Position numbers and translations under genes: made by a program. Positions 26,243-34,857 of a DNA stretch of 64,000 nucleotides are shown one piece after another. The DNA is from Actinoplanes sp. M2I2 (GTDB lineage: Bacteria > Actinomycetota > Actinomycetes > Mycobacteriales > Micromonosporaceae), in assembly GCF_023544445.1 (NCBI RefSeq), contig NZ_JALPVJ010000002.1:186001-250000 (forward strand), read 5' to 3'. The notes below the pieces were generated by a model. The model searched no databases. It was not told the origin of the DNA and worked only from the letters and a program-made list of their open reading frames with translations. Numbering within the stretch: the stretch's first letter is position 1; every line of letters begins with the position of its first letter.

Positions 26243-26830
26243 TCAGGGGGTGTAGACGATGGCCATGCGGGTGATGGCGCCGTCCTGGGTGGCCACCGCG
26301 ACCATCGCCTTCTTGTTGAGCTCGTACCACTCGGCGAACTGCTCGGCCGTCATGGGACAGGTGCCGCCCTTCTCGGGCGCGTCGATGCACACGTCGCCCT
26401 GGGGGTCCTCCCACGTGTAGTACTTCACCGTCGGGGCGATCGGGACGGTGACCCTGGTGTGGCTCTCCTCGGTCACGTAGGCCAGGTGGGTGCATCGGCC
26501 GTCCGTGCGCTTGATCTTGAAGGTCCGGCAGTACGCGTCGCCGGTCATGAAGATCATCGGCTCGGCGACGGCGGACGCGTTCCGCGGGTCGTAGCCGTGG
26601 AGCCTCACCACCGACGTCGTGCTGCCCTGGGTCAGATCGGCGAAACGGGGCCTCGGAGCCGCCTGGGCCGACGCGGTCCGGCTCGGAGCGTTGCCCGCCG
26701 CCGACCGGGCCGTCGCGCTCGTTGGCGGTGAAGGTGCAGTGGCGGCCGAGGTGTCCGGCCCGCCGGTGGCGCATCCGCCGGCCGCCAGCGTCAGAGCCGG
26801 CACCACGGCGGCGAGGAAGCGGCGCTTCAC
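26243..26830 (-). CDS. Hypothetical lipoprotein coupled to kinase
   Basis: A 195-residue exported lipoprotein: lipobox AAGGC at about residues 16-20, a Ser/Thr/Ala-rich tether to ~60, then a compact domain with five Cys (CRTFKI..CTHLAY..CIDAP..CPMTAEQF) that could form disulfides. Family not recognised. Its GTG start overlaps the TGA of the upstream kinase gene (GTGA), so the two are translated together and are likely partners at the membrane surface: the kinase has an extracytoplasmic domain facing the same space. Confidence 0.75.
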   Translation of the reverse strand: MKRRFLAAVVPALTLAAGGCATGGPDTSAATAPSPPTSATARSAAGNAPSRTASAQAAPRPRFADLTQGSTTSVVRLHGYDPRNASAVAEPMIFMTGDAYCRTFKIKRTDGRCTHLAYVTEESHTRVTVPIAPTVKYYTWEDPQGDVCIDAPEKGGTCPMTAEQFAEWYELNKKAMVAVATQDGAITRMAIVYTP

Positions 26831-28446
26831 AGTTTCACGACCTCCGCACGGGCGAACGCGGCTCGCGCGTCGCCACTGATGATGTCGTCGAGGACGCCGA
26901 ACGTCACCTGCCCCGCGGCCAGGGACGGCCGGCCGAGCCGGGCGGTGAGCAGCTCGGACCCGTCGACCGTGACGGTCGCCCGCTCGCCCCGGACGACCAC
27001 GTCGATCCGGCGGGCGAGACCGAGCCCGGTGTCGACGGCCGCCCGCACCTCGTCCGTGACGCCCTCCGCGGTGTCCACGCCCAGGCGGACCTCCTTCTCG
27101 CAGAACGAGACCAGGTAGGCGCTCGGACCGGTCGCCCGGAACCAGATCGCCGCGCACGCGCCCGGGGTCAGGATCGCCGCCCCGACGCTGATCGCCTGAT
27201 CCTTCGCGAAGGAGTCCCGCGGTCCGTGACAGCGATACACCGACGCCATCCCGGTCCGGGCCTCGAGCCGCTCGTCCTCGAAGACGCACCGGCCCTCGGC
27301 GTCGTTGCGGGTGTCCTGCCACTGGCCGGGCCGGTCCAGGCGGTCGATGATCGCCAGGCCGCCGGGGGCGCGCTGCCACGAGACCATCGGCGAGGCCGGT
27401 GGCCCGGCCCGGCCCGCGCTCGGGGCGGCCCCGGTCTGAGCGTTCGAGGCCGCGCCCAGGCGGGGCAGGGCCTGCGCGGTGAGCAGACCGGCGACGCCCA
27501 GCGCCAGCACGGCCACGCCGGCCCGGCGCACGCGGCCCGCCCGGGCGCCCCGGTGGGCCACCGGGGCCCGCTGCGCCGCCGTGGCCGCCCGGAGCAGGTC
27601 CGGGCGGATCAGCTCGGTGGGCCGGCCGGCGTCCAGGTCGAGCAGCAGGGCGAGCAGCTCGTGCGCGGTGGGCCGCTCCGCCGGGTCCTTGGCCAGCGTG
27701 CGGGCGACCACGCTCTGCAGCGGATCCGGCAACCCGGACAGGTCCGGGGGCTGGGTCAGGATCCGGGCCGCGGTCGCCGTGGGGGAGTCGGCCCGGAAGG
27801 GGGTGCGGCCGGTGCCGGCGTACGTGATGACCGCGCCCCAGGCGAACACGTCGGCGGCCGGGCCGACCTCGCCGTAGTGCTCGGTGTCGAAGCGCTCCGG
27901 CGCCATGTAGGCGACCGTGCCGACCATCTGATCGGTCCGCGTGTGCTGGCTGGTCGCCTCGAACGCCCGGGCGATGCCGAAGTCGATGACCTTGGGTGTG
28001 CCCGGCGCGAGCAGCACGTTGCTCGGTTTCAGATCCCGGTGGATCACCGAGGCGCCGTGGATCGCGGCCAGCGCCGTCGCCACCCCGACCGCCACGCTGT
28101 GCAGGCTGCCCCCGCCGAGCGGGCCGTGCTCGGCGATCACGTCGGCCAGGCTCGGCCCGTCCACGTACTCGACCACCAGGTAGGGCGTGGGATGGTCGGG
28201 GTCGGCGTCGAGCACCTCGGCCGTGCAGAACGGCGGCACCTGCCTGGCCCGGTTGACCTCGCTGCGAAACCGGGCCCGGAACTCGGTGTCGTGCGCGTAC
28301 TCGGGCCGGATCATCTTGACCGCGACCAACCGGCCGTCGGCGCCGCGCCCGAGATAGACGGCGCCCATGCCGCCCTGGCCGAGTCGCCCGAGCAGCCGGT
28401 AGCCGCCCAGCTCGGCCGGGTCCCCGGGACGGAGTGGATCAGTCAC
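26827..28446 (-). CDS. Membrane Ser/Thr protein kinase with extracytoplasmic domain
   Basis: A 539-residue PknB-type kinase with a complete catalytic core: GQGGMGAVYLG loop, Lys44 in VAVK, HRDLKPSN with Asp138 and Lys140, DFGIA, and MAPERF. One membrane helix spans ~308-326. The outer part (~350-539) is a beta-rich, two-Cys-pair domain resembling concanavalin-like sensor domains, not PASTA. GTG 28446 was chosen because the kinase domain begins ~15 residues on; it has no ribosome binding site, and TATCGT just upstream could make the transcript leaderless. It is coupled to the downstream lipoprotein gene by a 4-base overlap. Confidence 0.9.
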   Translation of the reverse strand: MTDPLRPGDPAELGGYRLLGRLGQGGMGAVYLGRGADGRLVAVKMIRPEYAHDTEFRARFRSEVNRARQVPPFCTAEVLDADPDHPTPYLVVEYVDGPSLADVIAEHGPLGGGSLHSVAVGVATALAAIHGASVIHRDLKPSNVLLAPGTPKVIDFGIARAFEATSQHTRTDQMVGTVAYMAPERFDTEHYGEVGPAADVFAWGAVITYAGTGRTPFRADSPTATAARILTQPPDLSGLPDPLQSVVARTLAKDPAERPTAHELLALLLDLDAGRPTELIRPDLLRAATAAQRAPVAHRGARAGRVRRAGVAVLALGVAGLLTAQALPRLGAASNAQTGAAPSAGRAGPPASPMVSWQRAPGGLAIIDRLDRPGQWQDTRNDAEGRCVFEDERLEARTGMASVYRCHGPRDSFAKDQAISVGAAILTPGACAAIWFRATGPSAYLVSFCEKEVRLGVDTAEGVTDEVRAAVDTGLGLARRIDVVVRGERATVTVDGSELLTARLGRPSLAAGQVTFGVLDDIISGDARAAFARAEVVKL

Positions 28447-28546
28447 GGGCGAGACGATACATCGAGAGTCGTGAGGCATCGGCCCGGCGGCCTGGTGATC
28501 AACCTGCGACTGTGGTGGATGTACCGGGAACGATCGGGGAGGAACC

Positions 28547-29350
28547 ATGCCGGAGCTGCCGGAAGTCGAGTCGGCGCGCGCGGTGATCGAACGAGCCGGC
28601 CTGGGCCGCGAGATCGCCGGCGTGGACGACTCCGACACGTACGTCTGCCGGCCGCACCGGCCCGGCCAGATCCGGGACGCGCTGGTCGGGCGGGCTCTCG
28701 GGGCGGCGCACCGCCGCGGCAAGAGCATGTGGTGCGACACCACCTGGGACGGTCCCGAGCTGGGTATCCACCTGGGCATGTCGGGCAAGATCGTGATCGC
28801 CGGCCCGGACGGCACGGAGGCCGACGGCGGCGACTACTGGGAGGGCCGGCGGCGGCCCGGGGACTACCGGTGGTGCCGGTTCGCCCTGACCTTCGCCGAC
28901 GGCGGCCGCCTGATGCTGGTCGACCCGCGCCGGCTGGGCCGCGTCCGCCTGGATCCGCCGGTCGCGTCGCTGGGCCCGGACGCGGCCACGATGACGCCGG
29001 CCGAGTTCCGGGCGGCGCTCGCATCCGGAACGGCCCCGGTCAAGGCGCGGCTGCTCGACCAGGAGGCGGTCGCCGGCATCGGGAACCTGCTGGCCGATCA
29101 GATCCTGTGGTCGGCCCGGATCAACCCGGGGCGCCGCGTGGACCGGCTCACCGGCGACGACGTCGATCGCCTGCTGCGGGCCACCCGGCGTGCGGTGCGC
29201 TCGGCCCTCGCCGACGGCGGGGTACACACGCTCGGCCTGAACGGGTTCCGGCTCGCGGGCGCCCGCTGCCCCCGCGACGGCGCGCCCATGGCGAGGAGCG
29301 CGGTCGGTGGGCGTACGAGTTGGTGGTGCAGCGTGGAGCAGGCAGTCTGA
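28547..29350 (+). CDS. Fpg/Nei-family DNA glycosylase with degenerate zinc finger
   Basis: A 267-residue base-excision-repair glycosylase/AP lyase. It begins MPELPEVE, with the catalytic Pro and Glu after the Met; the helix-two-turn-helix QEAVAGIGNLLADQILW is near 165-185. The C-terminal zinc-finger region keeps Cys241 and Cys261, but the partners expected three residues later are Asp244 and Glu264, so a four-Cys zinc site cannot form. Degenerate or zincless members are known among actinobacterial Fpg paralogues; lesion preference may differ from classical MutM. GGGGAGG lies upstream. It is divergent from the Ser/Thr kinase. Confidence 0.9.
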   Translation: MPELPEVESARAVIERAGLGREIAGVDDSDTYVCRPHRPGQIRDALVGRALGAAHRRGKSMWCDTTWDGPELGIHLGMSGKIVIAGPDGTEADGGDYWEGRRRPGDYRWCRFALTFADGGRLMLVDPRRLGRVRLDPPVASLGPDAATMTPAEFRAALASGTAPVKARLLDQEAVAGIGNLLADQILWSARINPGRRVDRLTGDDVDRLLRATRRAVRSALADGGVHTLGLNGFRLAGARCPRDGAPMARSAVGGRTSWWCSVEQAV

Positions 29351-29569
29351 GACCCTGGTAGGGGATGATCTACCGCGGTGGCTGGCCGAGGGCTTCTACG
29401 ATGTCTCGCATTCAGTGCCGGACTGGACGTCGCACCCGAACTTCCCTCGACCGCAACCGCTGCAGTACTACGAGGACTGCGTCGAGCGACTGCAGGACCT
29501 CGCGCTGGCGCCCGGTACCAGGGCAGCGGACGCCAGCGTCAGGACGCAGCCTGCTGAGTACCTACGCGG
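29351..29569 (+). pseudogene. Possible C-terminal gene fragment
   Basis: The frame overlapping the glycosylase 3' end reads, from about 29365, LPRWLAEGFYDVSHSVPDW and on to YYEDCVERLQDLAL, which looks like real protein with GC-ending codons. It has no start or ribosome binding site of its own and then runs into the convergent gene. Probably a decayed fragment of an unidentified protein. Confidence 0.3.
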
Positions 29570-30064
29570 TCAGCCCATCGTGGGTGTGGGGCACTGCTTT
29601 CCGTTGCCGTTGAGATAGATCGTCGCGAAGAAGCCTTGGAACAAGAGCTGAGGAGCGTAGTCCTGTTGCCAGTTGGGTCCGGTGTCACCCGTGGCGGCCA
29701 CGTCGTGGAGAGTGGCGGCGCTGCCGCCCCAGGCCCGCACCAACGGTGTCGTGCCATCGGCGGACTTCCATCCCACCGCCAGGCGGGACGGGGTGAAGAC
29801 GCGGCCCGAATCGTTAGTCGTCCAGGTAAGCCGGTCGATCGAGTACCTGACGCCAATGTTGTTCGTGTTCACCTTGACCCACATGCTGACCCTGACCGGC
29901 CAGCCGTCGATTTCGCAGATCCCTGTGTACTTGGTCACTGTGATGTCCGCGGCTGCGGGTGCGGCGAAGCCGAGGATGCCGGCGAGCGTGAGCACCACGG
30001 ACAACCCGGCGCTCACCAGGACGTTCTTCCGGCGCGACGGTACATGAACGACAGACAAGTCCAT
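29570..30064 (-). CDS. Small secreted protein, unknown family
   Basis: A 164-residue exported protein: basic start (SRRKNVLVS), hydrophobic core and cleavage site APAAA-D near residue 40. The mature part is Trp-rich and beta-like (YTGICEIDGWPVRVSMWVKV at its start; a second Cys near the C-terminus could pair with the first). No known domain recognised. ATG 30064 has GAGGAG immediately before it; a TTG two codons on (30058) has better spacing, and ATG 30088 is a third option. GC content at third positions is lower than in neighbours, which hints at a more recent arrival. Confidence 0.6.
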   Translation of the reverse strand: MDLSVVHVPSRRKNVLVSAGLSVVLTLAGILGFAAPAAADITVTKYTGICEIDGWPVRVSMWVKVNTNNIGVRYSIDRLTWTTNDSGRVFTPSRLAVGWKSADGTTPLVRAWGGSAATLHDVAATGDTGPNWQQDYAPQLLFQGFFATIYLNGNGKQCPTPTMG

Positions 30065-30298
30065 CTCCTCTTGAGGGTGTGACGTCATCAGGTCCATCCG
30101 AAGTGGACGTCGAAGATCAACGTAAGGGACGTCGTCACCGTTGGCAATCGCGTGATCATCAGCAACGCCGGATCCGCCCGGGTGCGTCACCGGTCGCTCC
30201 GCCGGAGACGCGGCTGGTCTCTGGACCTAGAAGGAGGGTGATGACGATGCCGACCATTGCTGTCCGGAGAGCTCGACCTCGGCGGACTCTTGAGGTCG

Positions 30299-30553
30299 AT
30301 GAAAGGAGAGCTCGACGGTGTCACGGTGGCCAAGGTCAGGCGAGGCCGAGAGGTGGAATTCGAGGTTTCTGTCGGTCACCACGCAGTCCGGGTGCGGCAG
30401 GACTGGCTCACCAGCGACGTGGTCGAGCTCGACGTCGAAGAGGGGGACTACGTAGTTCTGGCTGCGGCGGCGGGAGAGGACGTCATGGACTATCGGAGTG
30501 TCTTCATCCAACGCGAAGGCGTGCTCGAACTACGCCGCATCAAAACTGGGTAG
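30299..30553 (+). CDS. Small hypothetical protein
   Basis: An 84-residue soluble protein with no recognised domain. It is acidic in the middle (VVELDVEEGDYVVLAAAAGEDV) and alternates strands, resembling a small beta-barrel. TTGAGG precedes ATG 30299 by 5 bases; the frame continues a few codons upstream. Codons are less strictly GC-ending than the surroundings, as in the small secreted gene to the left, so both may have been acquired together. Function unknown. Confidence 0.45.
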   Translation: MKGELDGVTVAKVRRGREVEFEVSVGHHAVRVRQDWLTSDVVELDVEEGDYVVLAAAAGEDVMDYRSVFIQREGVLELRRIKTG

Positions 30554-30565
30554 GGGTACCACCTC

Positions 30566-31243
30566 TCAGGCCGGTGCGGCCCGGTTGATGATCGGCTGGA
30601 GCAGCGTCGACATGGTGGCCGCGGCCCGGTCGGGGTCGCCGTCGACGATCGCCTCGACCAGGTCGGCGTGCAGCTGCGCCAGGTCGTCGGTCTCGCCGGT
30701 CACGTCGTGCAGCTGCACCTCTTCGAACACGCCGAGCAGTCCTTCGTAGACCTCCTGCAGCAACGCGTTGTGGGTGGCGCCGACCACGGCCCGGTGCAGG
30801 GCCGAATCGGCGCGCACCCGCTCGTGCGCGTCACCGCCGGTCCAGGCGTCGCGTCGCGCGTCCAGGAGGGTGGCCAGGCGTTCCGCGTCGGCCTCGGTGC
30901 GGCGGACCGCGGCTATCCGGGCCGACGCGGCGTCGAGCGCCAGCCGCAGCTCGAGGCTGTCGCGGCGGGAGGTGGCCGCGACCCGGCGGGACACCGACGA
31001 GCGCAGGTCCGACGTCGACACCACGAAGGTCCCGCGGCCCTGCTCGCGCCGCAGGATGCCGGCCTGGACCAGCGAGCCGATCGCCTCGCGTACCGTGTTG
31101 CGCCCGGCGCCGCTCCACTCGACCAGCTCGGGCTCGGTCGGGATCTTGCTGCCCAGCGGCCAGGCGCCCTCGGTGACCTGCGACCGGAAGAGGTCGGTCA
31201 CGCGGGTGCCGAGGGCGGCGCGGTCAAGGTTCGGGCCAGGCAC
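30566..31243 (-). CDS. GntR-family regulator, FadR/FCD subfamily
   Basis: A 225-residue regulator. Residues ~10-75 form a winged helix-turn-helix with the GntR pattern LGSKIPTEPELVEWSGAGRNTVREAI; residues ~90-215 form an all-helical FCD domain with the His/Asp metal-ligand residues typical of the group. GTG 31243 starts 9 bases after the stop of the upstream MFS gene, so both are in one operon. It probably represses the transporter operon in response to the exported or imported small molecule. Confidence 0.9.
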   Translation of the reverse strand: MPGPNLDRAALGTRVTDLFRSQVTEGAWPLGSKIPTEPELVEWSGAGRNTVREAIGSLVQAGILRREQGRGTFVVSTSDLRSSVSRRVAATSRRDSLELRLALDAASARIAAVRRTEADAERLATLLDARRDAWTGGDAHERVRADSALHRAVVGATHNALLQEVYEGLLGVFEEVQLHDVTGETDDLAQLHADLVEAIVDGDPDRAAATMSTLLQPIINRAAPA

Positions 31244-31252
31244 GGGTGCAGC

Positions 31253-32446
31253 CTAACCGGCGGTCGCGGGAACCGGCCGGCACGCGGCCCAGCCCGCGCC
31301 GAGAGTGATCAGCAGGGTGACCGCCAGCAACACGTACGGCACGTTCCAGCCATCGGTGAGCTGGTTGACCGCACCGAGCGCGAGCGGGCCCACGCAGCCG
31401 ATGCCGTAACCGACGCCCTGGACCAGACCGGACAGCCGGGAGGCGCTCTGCGGATTGGCCGCCCGGGCGCCGATCAGGGTCAGGCACAACGGGAAGGTGC
31501 TCACGCCGAGGCCGAACGCGGTCGCCCAGACCAGGGCGCCGGCCGCCGGCGCGGTGAGCATGCCGGCATAGCCGATCCCCATGAGCGCCACGCACACCAC
31601 GACGATCGGATAGGCGTTGCGCAGCCGCGTGGTCAGCGGTGGCACCACGAAGGCGGCGATCAGCCCGAGCCCGGCGAACCAGGACAGCAGCAGGGCGCTT
31701 TGCGTCGAGCTCAGCCCGGCGTCCTCGAGCATGGCCGGGAACCAGGTCACCAGCGTGTAGACGTGCAGCGTGGTCATCGCCATCAGGCCGATCAGACCCA
31801 GGACCAGCGGGGTACGCCAGGAGACGCGCGGCGGCGCCGGGGCCGGCGCGGTGCGGGCGCCCGACCGGGGCACCGCGACGAACCAGAGCACCGCCGCCGC
31901 GGCGGTCACCGCGGCCCAGGCGCCCGCCGCGGTCCGCCAGCCGTAGGCGTGGGCCAGCGGCAGCGCGAGCAACGGCGCGGCCAGCTGACCGACCTGGAGC
32001 AGCACCATGTACATGGTGCTGACCGCGTGCAGCCGCTCGGGGAAGTGCTGCTTCACGATCGGGATCAGGATGACGTTGGACGCGCCGACGCCGGCGAACG
32101 CGATCACCGTGGCCACGATCATGACGGTCGGCGACCAGGCGACGGCCCGCAGCAGAATGCCGGCCGTCGTGGCGGTCACGGCCAGCGCGGCCGTCCGTTC
32201 CAGGCCGAACCGGCGGGCCGGCGGCGGGGCGGCGAACGCGGCCACCGCGAAGCAGGCCGTCACGATCGTGCCGATGGCTCCCGCCACGACCGGCCCGAAG
32301 TGCAGGTCGTCGGCGGCCTCCCCGGTCAGGACGCTGAATCCGGTCACCGCGGTGCGCAGGTTGAGGGCGGTCAGGGCAACGGCGAGCAGGATGCCGCGGC
32401 GCAACCGGGCGGGGGCGAGCGCAGTCGTGGACACCCCGACATCCAA
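31253..32446 (-). CDS. MFS transporter, CynX/NimT type
   Basis: A 397-residue inner-membrane carrier with twelve predicted helices, resembling the CynX cyanate and NimT 2-nitroimidazole transporter group (LNLRTAVTGFSVL in the first helix region). TTG 32446 gives the longest frame; GTG 32434 is an alternative, and neither has a strong ribosome binding site. The inverted repeat 32446-32458 overlaps the TTG. It is followed by the GntR regulator in one operon. The substrate is unknown. Confidence 0.88.
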   Translation of the reverse strand: MDVGVSTTALAPARLRRGILLAVALTALNLRTAVTGFSVLTGEAADDLHFGPVVAGAIGTIVTACFAVAAFAAPPPARRFGLERTAALAVTATTAGILLRAVAWSPTVMIVATVIAFAGVGASNVILIPIVKQHFPERLHAVSTMYMVLLQVGQLAAPLLALPLAHAYGWRTAAGAWAAVTAAAAVLWFVAVPRSGARTAPAPAPPRVSWRTPLVLGLIGLMAMTTLHVYTLVTWFPAMLEDAGLSSTQSALLLSWFAGLGLIAAFVVPPLTTRLRNAYPIVVVCVALMGIGYAGMLTAPAAGALVWATAFGLGVSTFPLCLTLIGARAANPQSASRLSGLVQGVGYGIGCVGPLALGAVNQLTDGWNVPYVLLAVTLLITLGAGWAACRPVPATAG

Positions 32447-32458
32447 TCATGGGATGAT
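32446..32458. promoter_or_regulatory. Candidate GntR operator ATCATGGGATGAT
   Basis: Inverted arms ATCAT/ATGAT around GGG lie at the start of the MFS-GntR operon, with a further GGGATGA copy beside it. The position suits autorepression by the FadR-type regulator. Not a known consensus. Confidence 0.35.
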
Positions 32459-32632
32459 GGGATGAATCCAGGGGTGTAGCCGCGGTGATCATGGACCGTT
32501 CGCCCACCGTTCACCCGGTTGTTGTGACCCGGGGCATTGATGAACATCTAATCTTCCCGGGCGTGGTCCGTCATCGATGGATGCCGCGCGCGGCCGCCCG
32601 AGCGGCCGTGCCGACACATGGGGGAGAACGTT

Positions 32633-34693
32633 GTGCGTAGACCAACCCGACTGAGAAGACGGCTGGCCGGCCTGATCGCGATGACCGCCGCGTCCACCGG
32701 CCTGATCGCCGCTCCGGCGTACGGCATCGCCGGCGGCACCGAAGCCGCGACCGGCGCCTATCCGTTCGTGGCCCAGGTCGCCGTGGGTGACCGGTACGCC
32801 TGTTCCGGAGCGCTGGTCGCGCCGTCCTGGGTGATCACCACGGCCGGCTGCTTCGGCGCCGGCACCGGGGTCCGGCCCGATCAGCCCACCACCGTCACCA
32901 TCGGGCGCAGCGCGCTGACCGCGGGGGCCACCGGCCGGGTGCGCACGGTCACCAGCCTGGTCCGTCACCCCGCGGGTGCGGTCGTGCTGGCCCGTCTCGA
33001 CACGGCGGTGACCGACATCGCGCCGGTAGCGATTGCCACCGCGCCGCCTGCGACCGGCGAGACCCTGCGCAGTGCCGGCTACGGCCGGACGGCCACCACC
33101 TGGGTGCCGATGCGGCTCAGCACGGCCGACTTCGCCGCGGACACGGTCGACGACGCCGCGATCGCCATCGCCCCGGCCGCCGGCTCCCCGGCCGCGACCT
33201 GCAAGGGTGACGCGGGCGGTCCGCTGTTCCGGGCCGGGGCCACGCCCCAGGTGGTCGCCCTCAACGCCGCCTCCTGGCAGGGTGGCTGCCTGGGCGAGAG
33301 CGAGACCCGCCAGGGCGGCACCGGCACCCGGCTGGACACCCTGGCCGACTGGATCACGCGGAACACCACCGACCCGTACCCGGGTGTGGTCAGCCCGCCC
33401 AACACCGGCTTCGAGAGCGGGCTGTCCGGGTGGGCGCAGTACGGCGGGGGCGGCAATGTCGCCTCGACCGAGCGCGCCTACGCCGGGACCACCTCGGTGA
33501 AGATCGTGGACAGCAGCACGACCACCGCCGACGGTGTCGAGAGCGCCCGCATGCCGGCCGCGCCGGGCATCCGTTACACCGCCTCGGCCTGGGTCAACGT
33601 CGCGAGCGGGATCCCCGACCTCTACATCCGCTTCCTCGACGGGGCCGGCGACCAGATCGGGGCCGTCTCCACGCCGTACTCGGGCACCACCGGCCAGTGG
33701 ACGAGGCTGCAGCTCACCGGGACCGCCCCGGCCGGCACCGAGCAGGTCAGCCTGCTGCTCTACTCGGCTCAGGCCCGGACCGGCACGTCGTACTTCGACC
33801 AGACGGAACTGACCCGGGCGGCCGGCATCCCGCTGACCAACGGCGGCTTCGAGAGCGGCCTGTCCGGCTGGACCCAGTACGGAACGGGCGGAAACACCGC
33901 TTCGGGCGACCAGGCGTACGAAGGTGTGACGTCAGCCCGTCTCACGGACAGCAGCGCCACCGCCGCCAACGGCCTGGAGAGCGCCGGCCAGCCCGCCGTC
34001 GCCGGGGTGTCCTACACGGCCTCGGCCCGCGTCTACGTGACCGCCGGCCAGCCGTCGCTGTACGTGCGCTTCCTCGACGCCGCCGGTGACGTCGTGTCCA
34101 GCGCCGCCACCAGCTTCGCCGGGACCGCCCGCGAATGGTCCCCGATGGCCACCACCCTGACCGCCCCGGCCGGAACGACCAGGGTGACCGCGCTGCTCTA
34201 CTACACCCAGCCCGGCCTCGGCACCGCGTACTTCGACCAGGTCGGAGTGGCCCGGACGGCTGACGTCGCGGTGCCCGACCACGGCTTCGAGAACGGGCTC
34301 GCCGGCTGGACGCAGTGGGGCGCCGGCGGCAACACCGCCTCGACCGACCGTGCCTGGACCGGCACCACCGCGGCCAAGCTGGTGGACACCAGCACCACGA
34401 CGGCCACCGGCCTGGAGAGCGTTCGGCTGCCGGCCGCCGCCGGCGTCCGCTACAGCGGCCTGGCCCGGGTCTTCGTCGCGTCCGGGACGCCGTCGGTCTA
34501 CCTGCGTTTCTACAACGCCTCGGGCGCCCTGATCACCAGCACGGCCACCGACTTCGCCGGCCCCGTCAACACGTGGCAGTGGCTGCGGGTGGCCGCCGTC
34601 GCACCGGCCGGCACCACCCAGGTCACCGTGCTGCTGTACTCCAAGGCCGCGTCCACCGGCACCGCCTACGCCGACCACGTCACCGTGCAGTAG
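32633..34693 (+). CDS. Secreted trypsin-fold pseudoprotease with three jelly-roll modules
   Basis: A 686-residue exported protein. Signal peptide ~1-30 is followed by the trypsin N-terminus IAGGTEAATGAYPFVAQV. The S1 fold is recognisable, but all three catalytic positions are lost: TAAHC is TTAGC (Gly72), the Asp of DIALLRL is Ala116 in AVVLARL, and GDSGGP is GDAGGP (Ala194). It should therefore bind rather than cleave. Three ~145-residue repeats follow (starting near 256, 402 and 549), each opening GFESGLSGW or GFENGLAGW like CBM4/9-type carbohydrate-binding jelly rolls. GTG 32633 follows GGGGGAG; ATG 32618 is the alternative. A strong hairpin follows. Confidence 0.85.
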   Translation: MRRPTRLRRRLAGLIAMTAASTGLIAAPAYGIAGGTEAATGAYPFVAQVAVGDRYACSGALVAPSWVITTAGCFGAGTGVRPDQPTTVTIGRSALTAGATGRVRTVTSLVRHPAGAVVLARLDTAVTDIAPVAIATAPPATGETLRSAGYGRTATTWVPMRLSTADFAADTVDDAAIAIAPAAGSPAATCKGDAGGPLFRAGATPQVVALNAASWQGGCLGESETRQGGTGTRLDTLADWITRNTTDPYPGVVSPPNTGFESGLSGWAQYGGGGNVASTERAYAGTTSVKIVDSSTTTADGVESARMPAAPGIRYTASAWVNVASGIPDLYIRFLDGAGDQIGAVSTPYSGTTGQWTRLQLTGTAPAGTEQVSLLLYSAQARTGTSYFDQTELTRAAGIPLTNGGFESGLSGWTQYGTGGNTASGDQAYEGVTSARLTDSSATAANGLESAGQPAVAGVSYTASARVYVTAGQPSLYVRFLDAAGDVVSSAATSFAGTAREWSPMATTLTAPAGTTRVTALLYYTQPGLGTAYFDQVGVARTADVAVPDHGFENGLAGWTQWGAGGNTASTDRAWTGTTAAKLVDTSTTTATGLESVRLPAAAGVRYSGLARVFVASGTPSVYLRFYNASGALITSTATDFAGPVNTWQWLRVAAVAPAGTTQVTVLLYSKAASTGTAYADHVTVQ

Positions 34694-34768
34694 CCGGCCC
34701 GGCCGCGCTGAGGCTCCGCCACTCAGCCGGGGCATCCGGTCCGGGTCACCCGACCCCGACCGGATCCC

Positions 34769-34814
34769 CCGAATCTTTCTGAGGTCGAAGCCGTTCGGCC
34801 TCAGAAAGATTCGG
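34769..34814 (+). terminator. Perfect 16-bp hairpin
   Basis: Arms CCGAATCTTTCTGAGG and CCTCAGAAAGATTCGG with a 14-base loop, 75 bases after the pseudoprotease stop. The stem is unusually AT-containing for this genome and is followed by TTCGG rather than a T-tract. Confidence 0.7.
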
Positions 34815-34857
34815 TTCGGCGTGTGACAAGTGGTGGCCGGCCGGACAGGTGCCGGTC

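Noticed and set aside
26827..28815. Longer start for the Ser/Thr kinase
   Set aside because: Residues upstream of GTG 28446 are antisense to the glycosylase gene and not kinase-like.
30668..32479. 603-codon plus-strand open frame
   Set aside because: Shadow of the GntR and MFS genes; Gln/Arg/Gly/His-rich, no domain.
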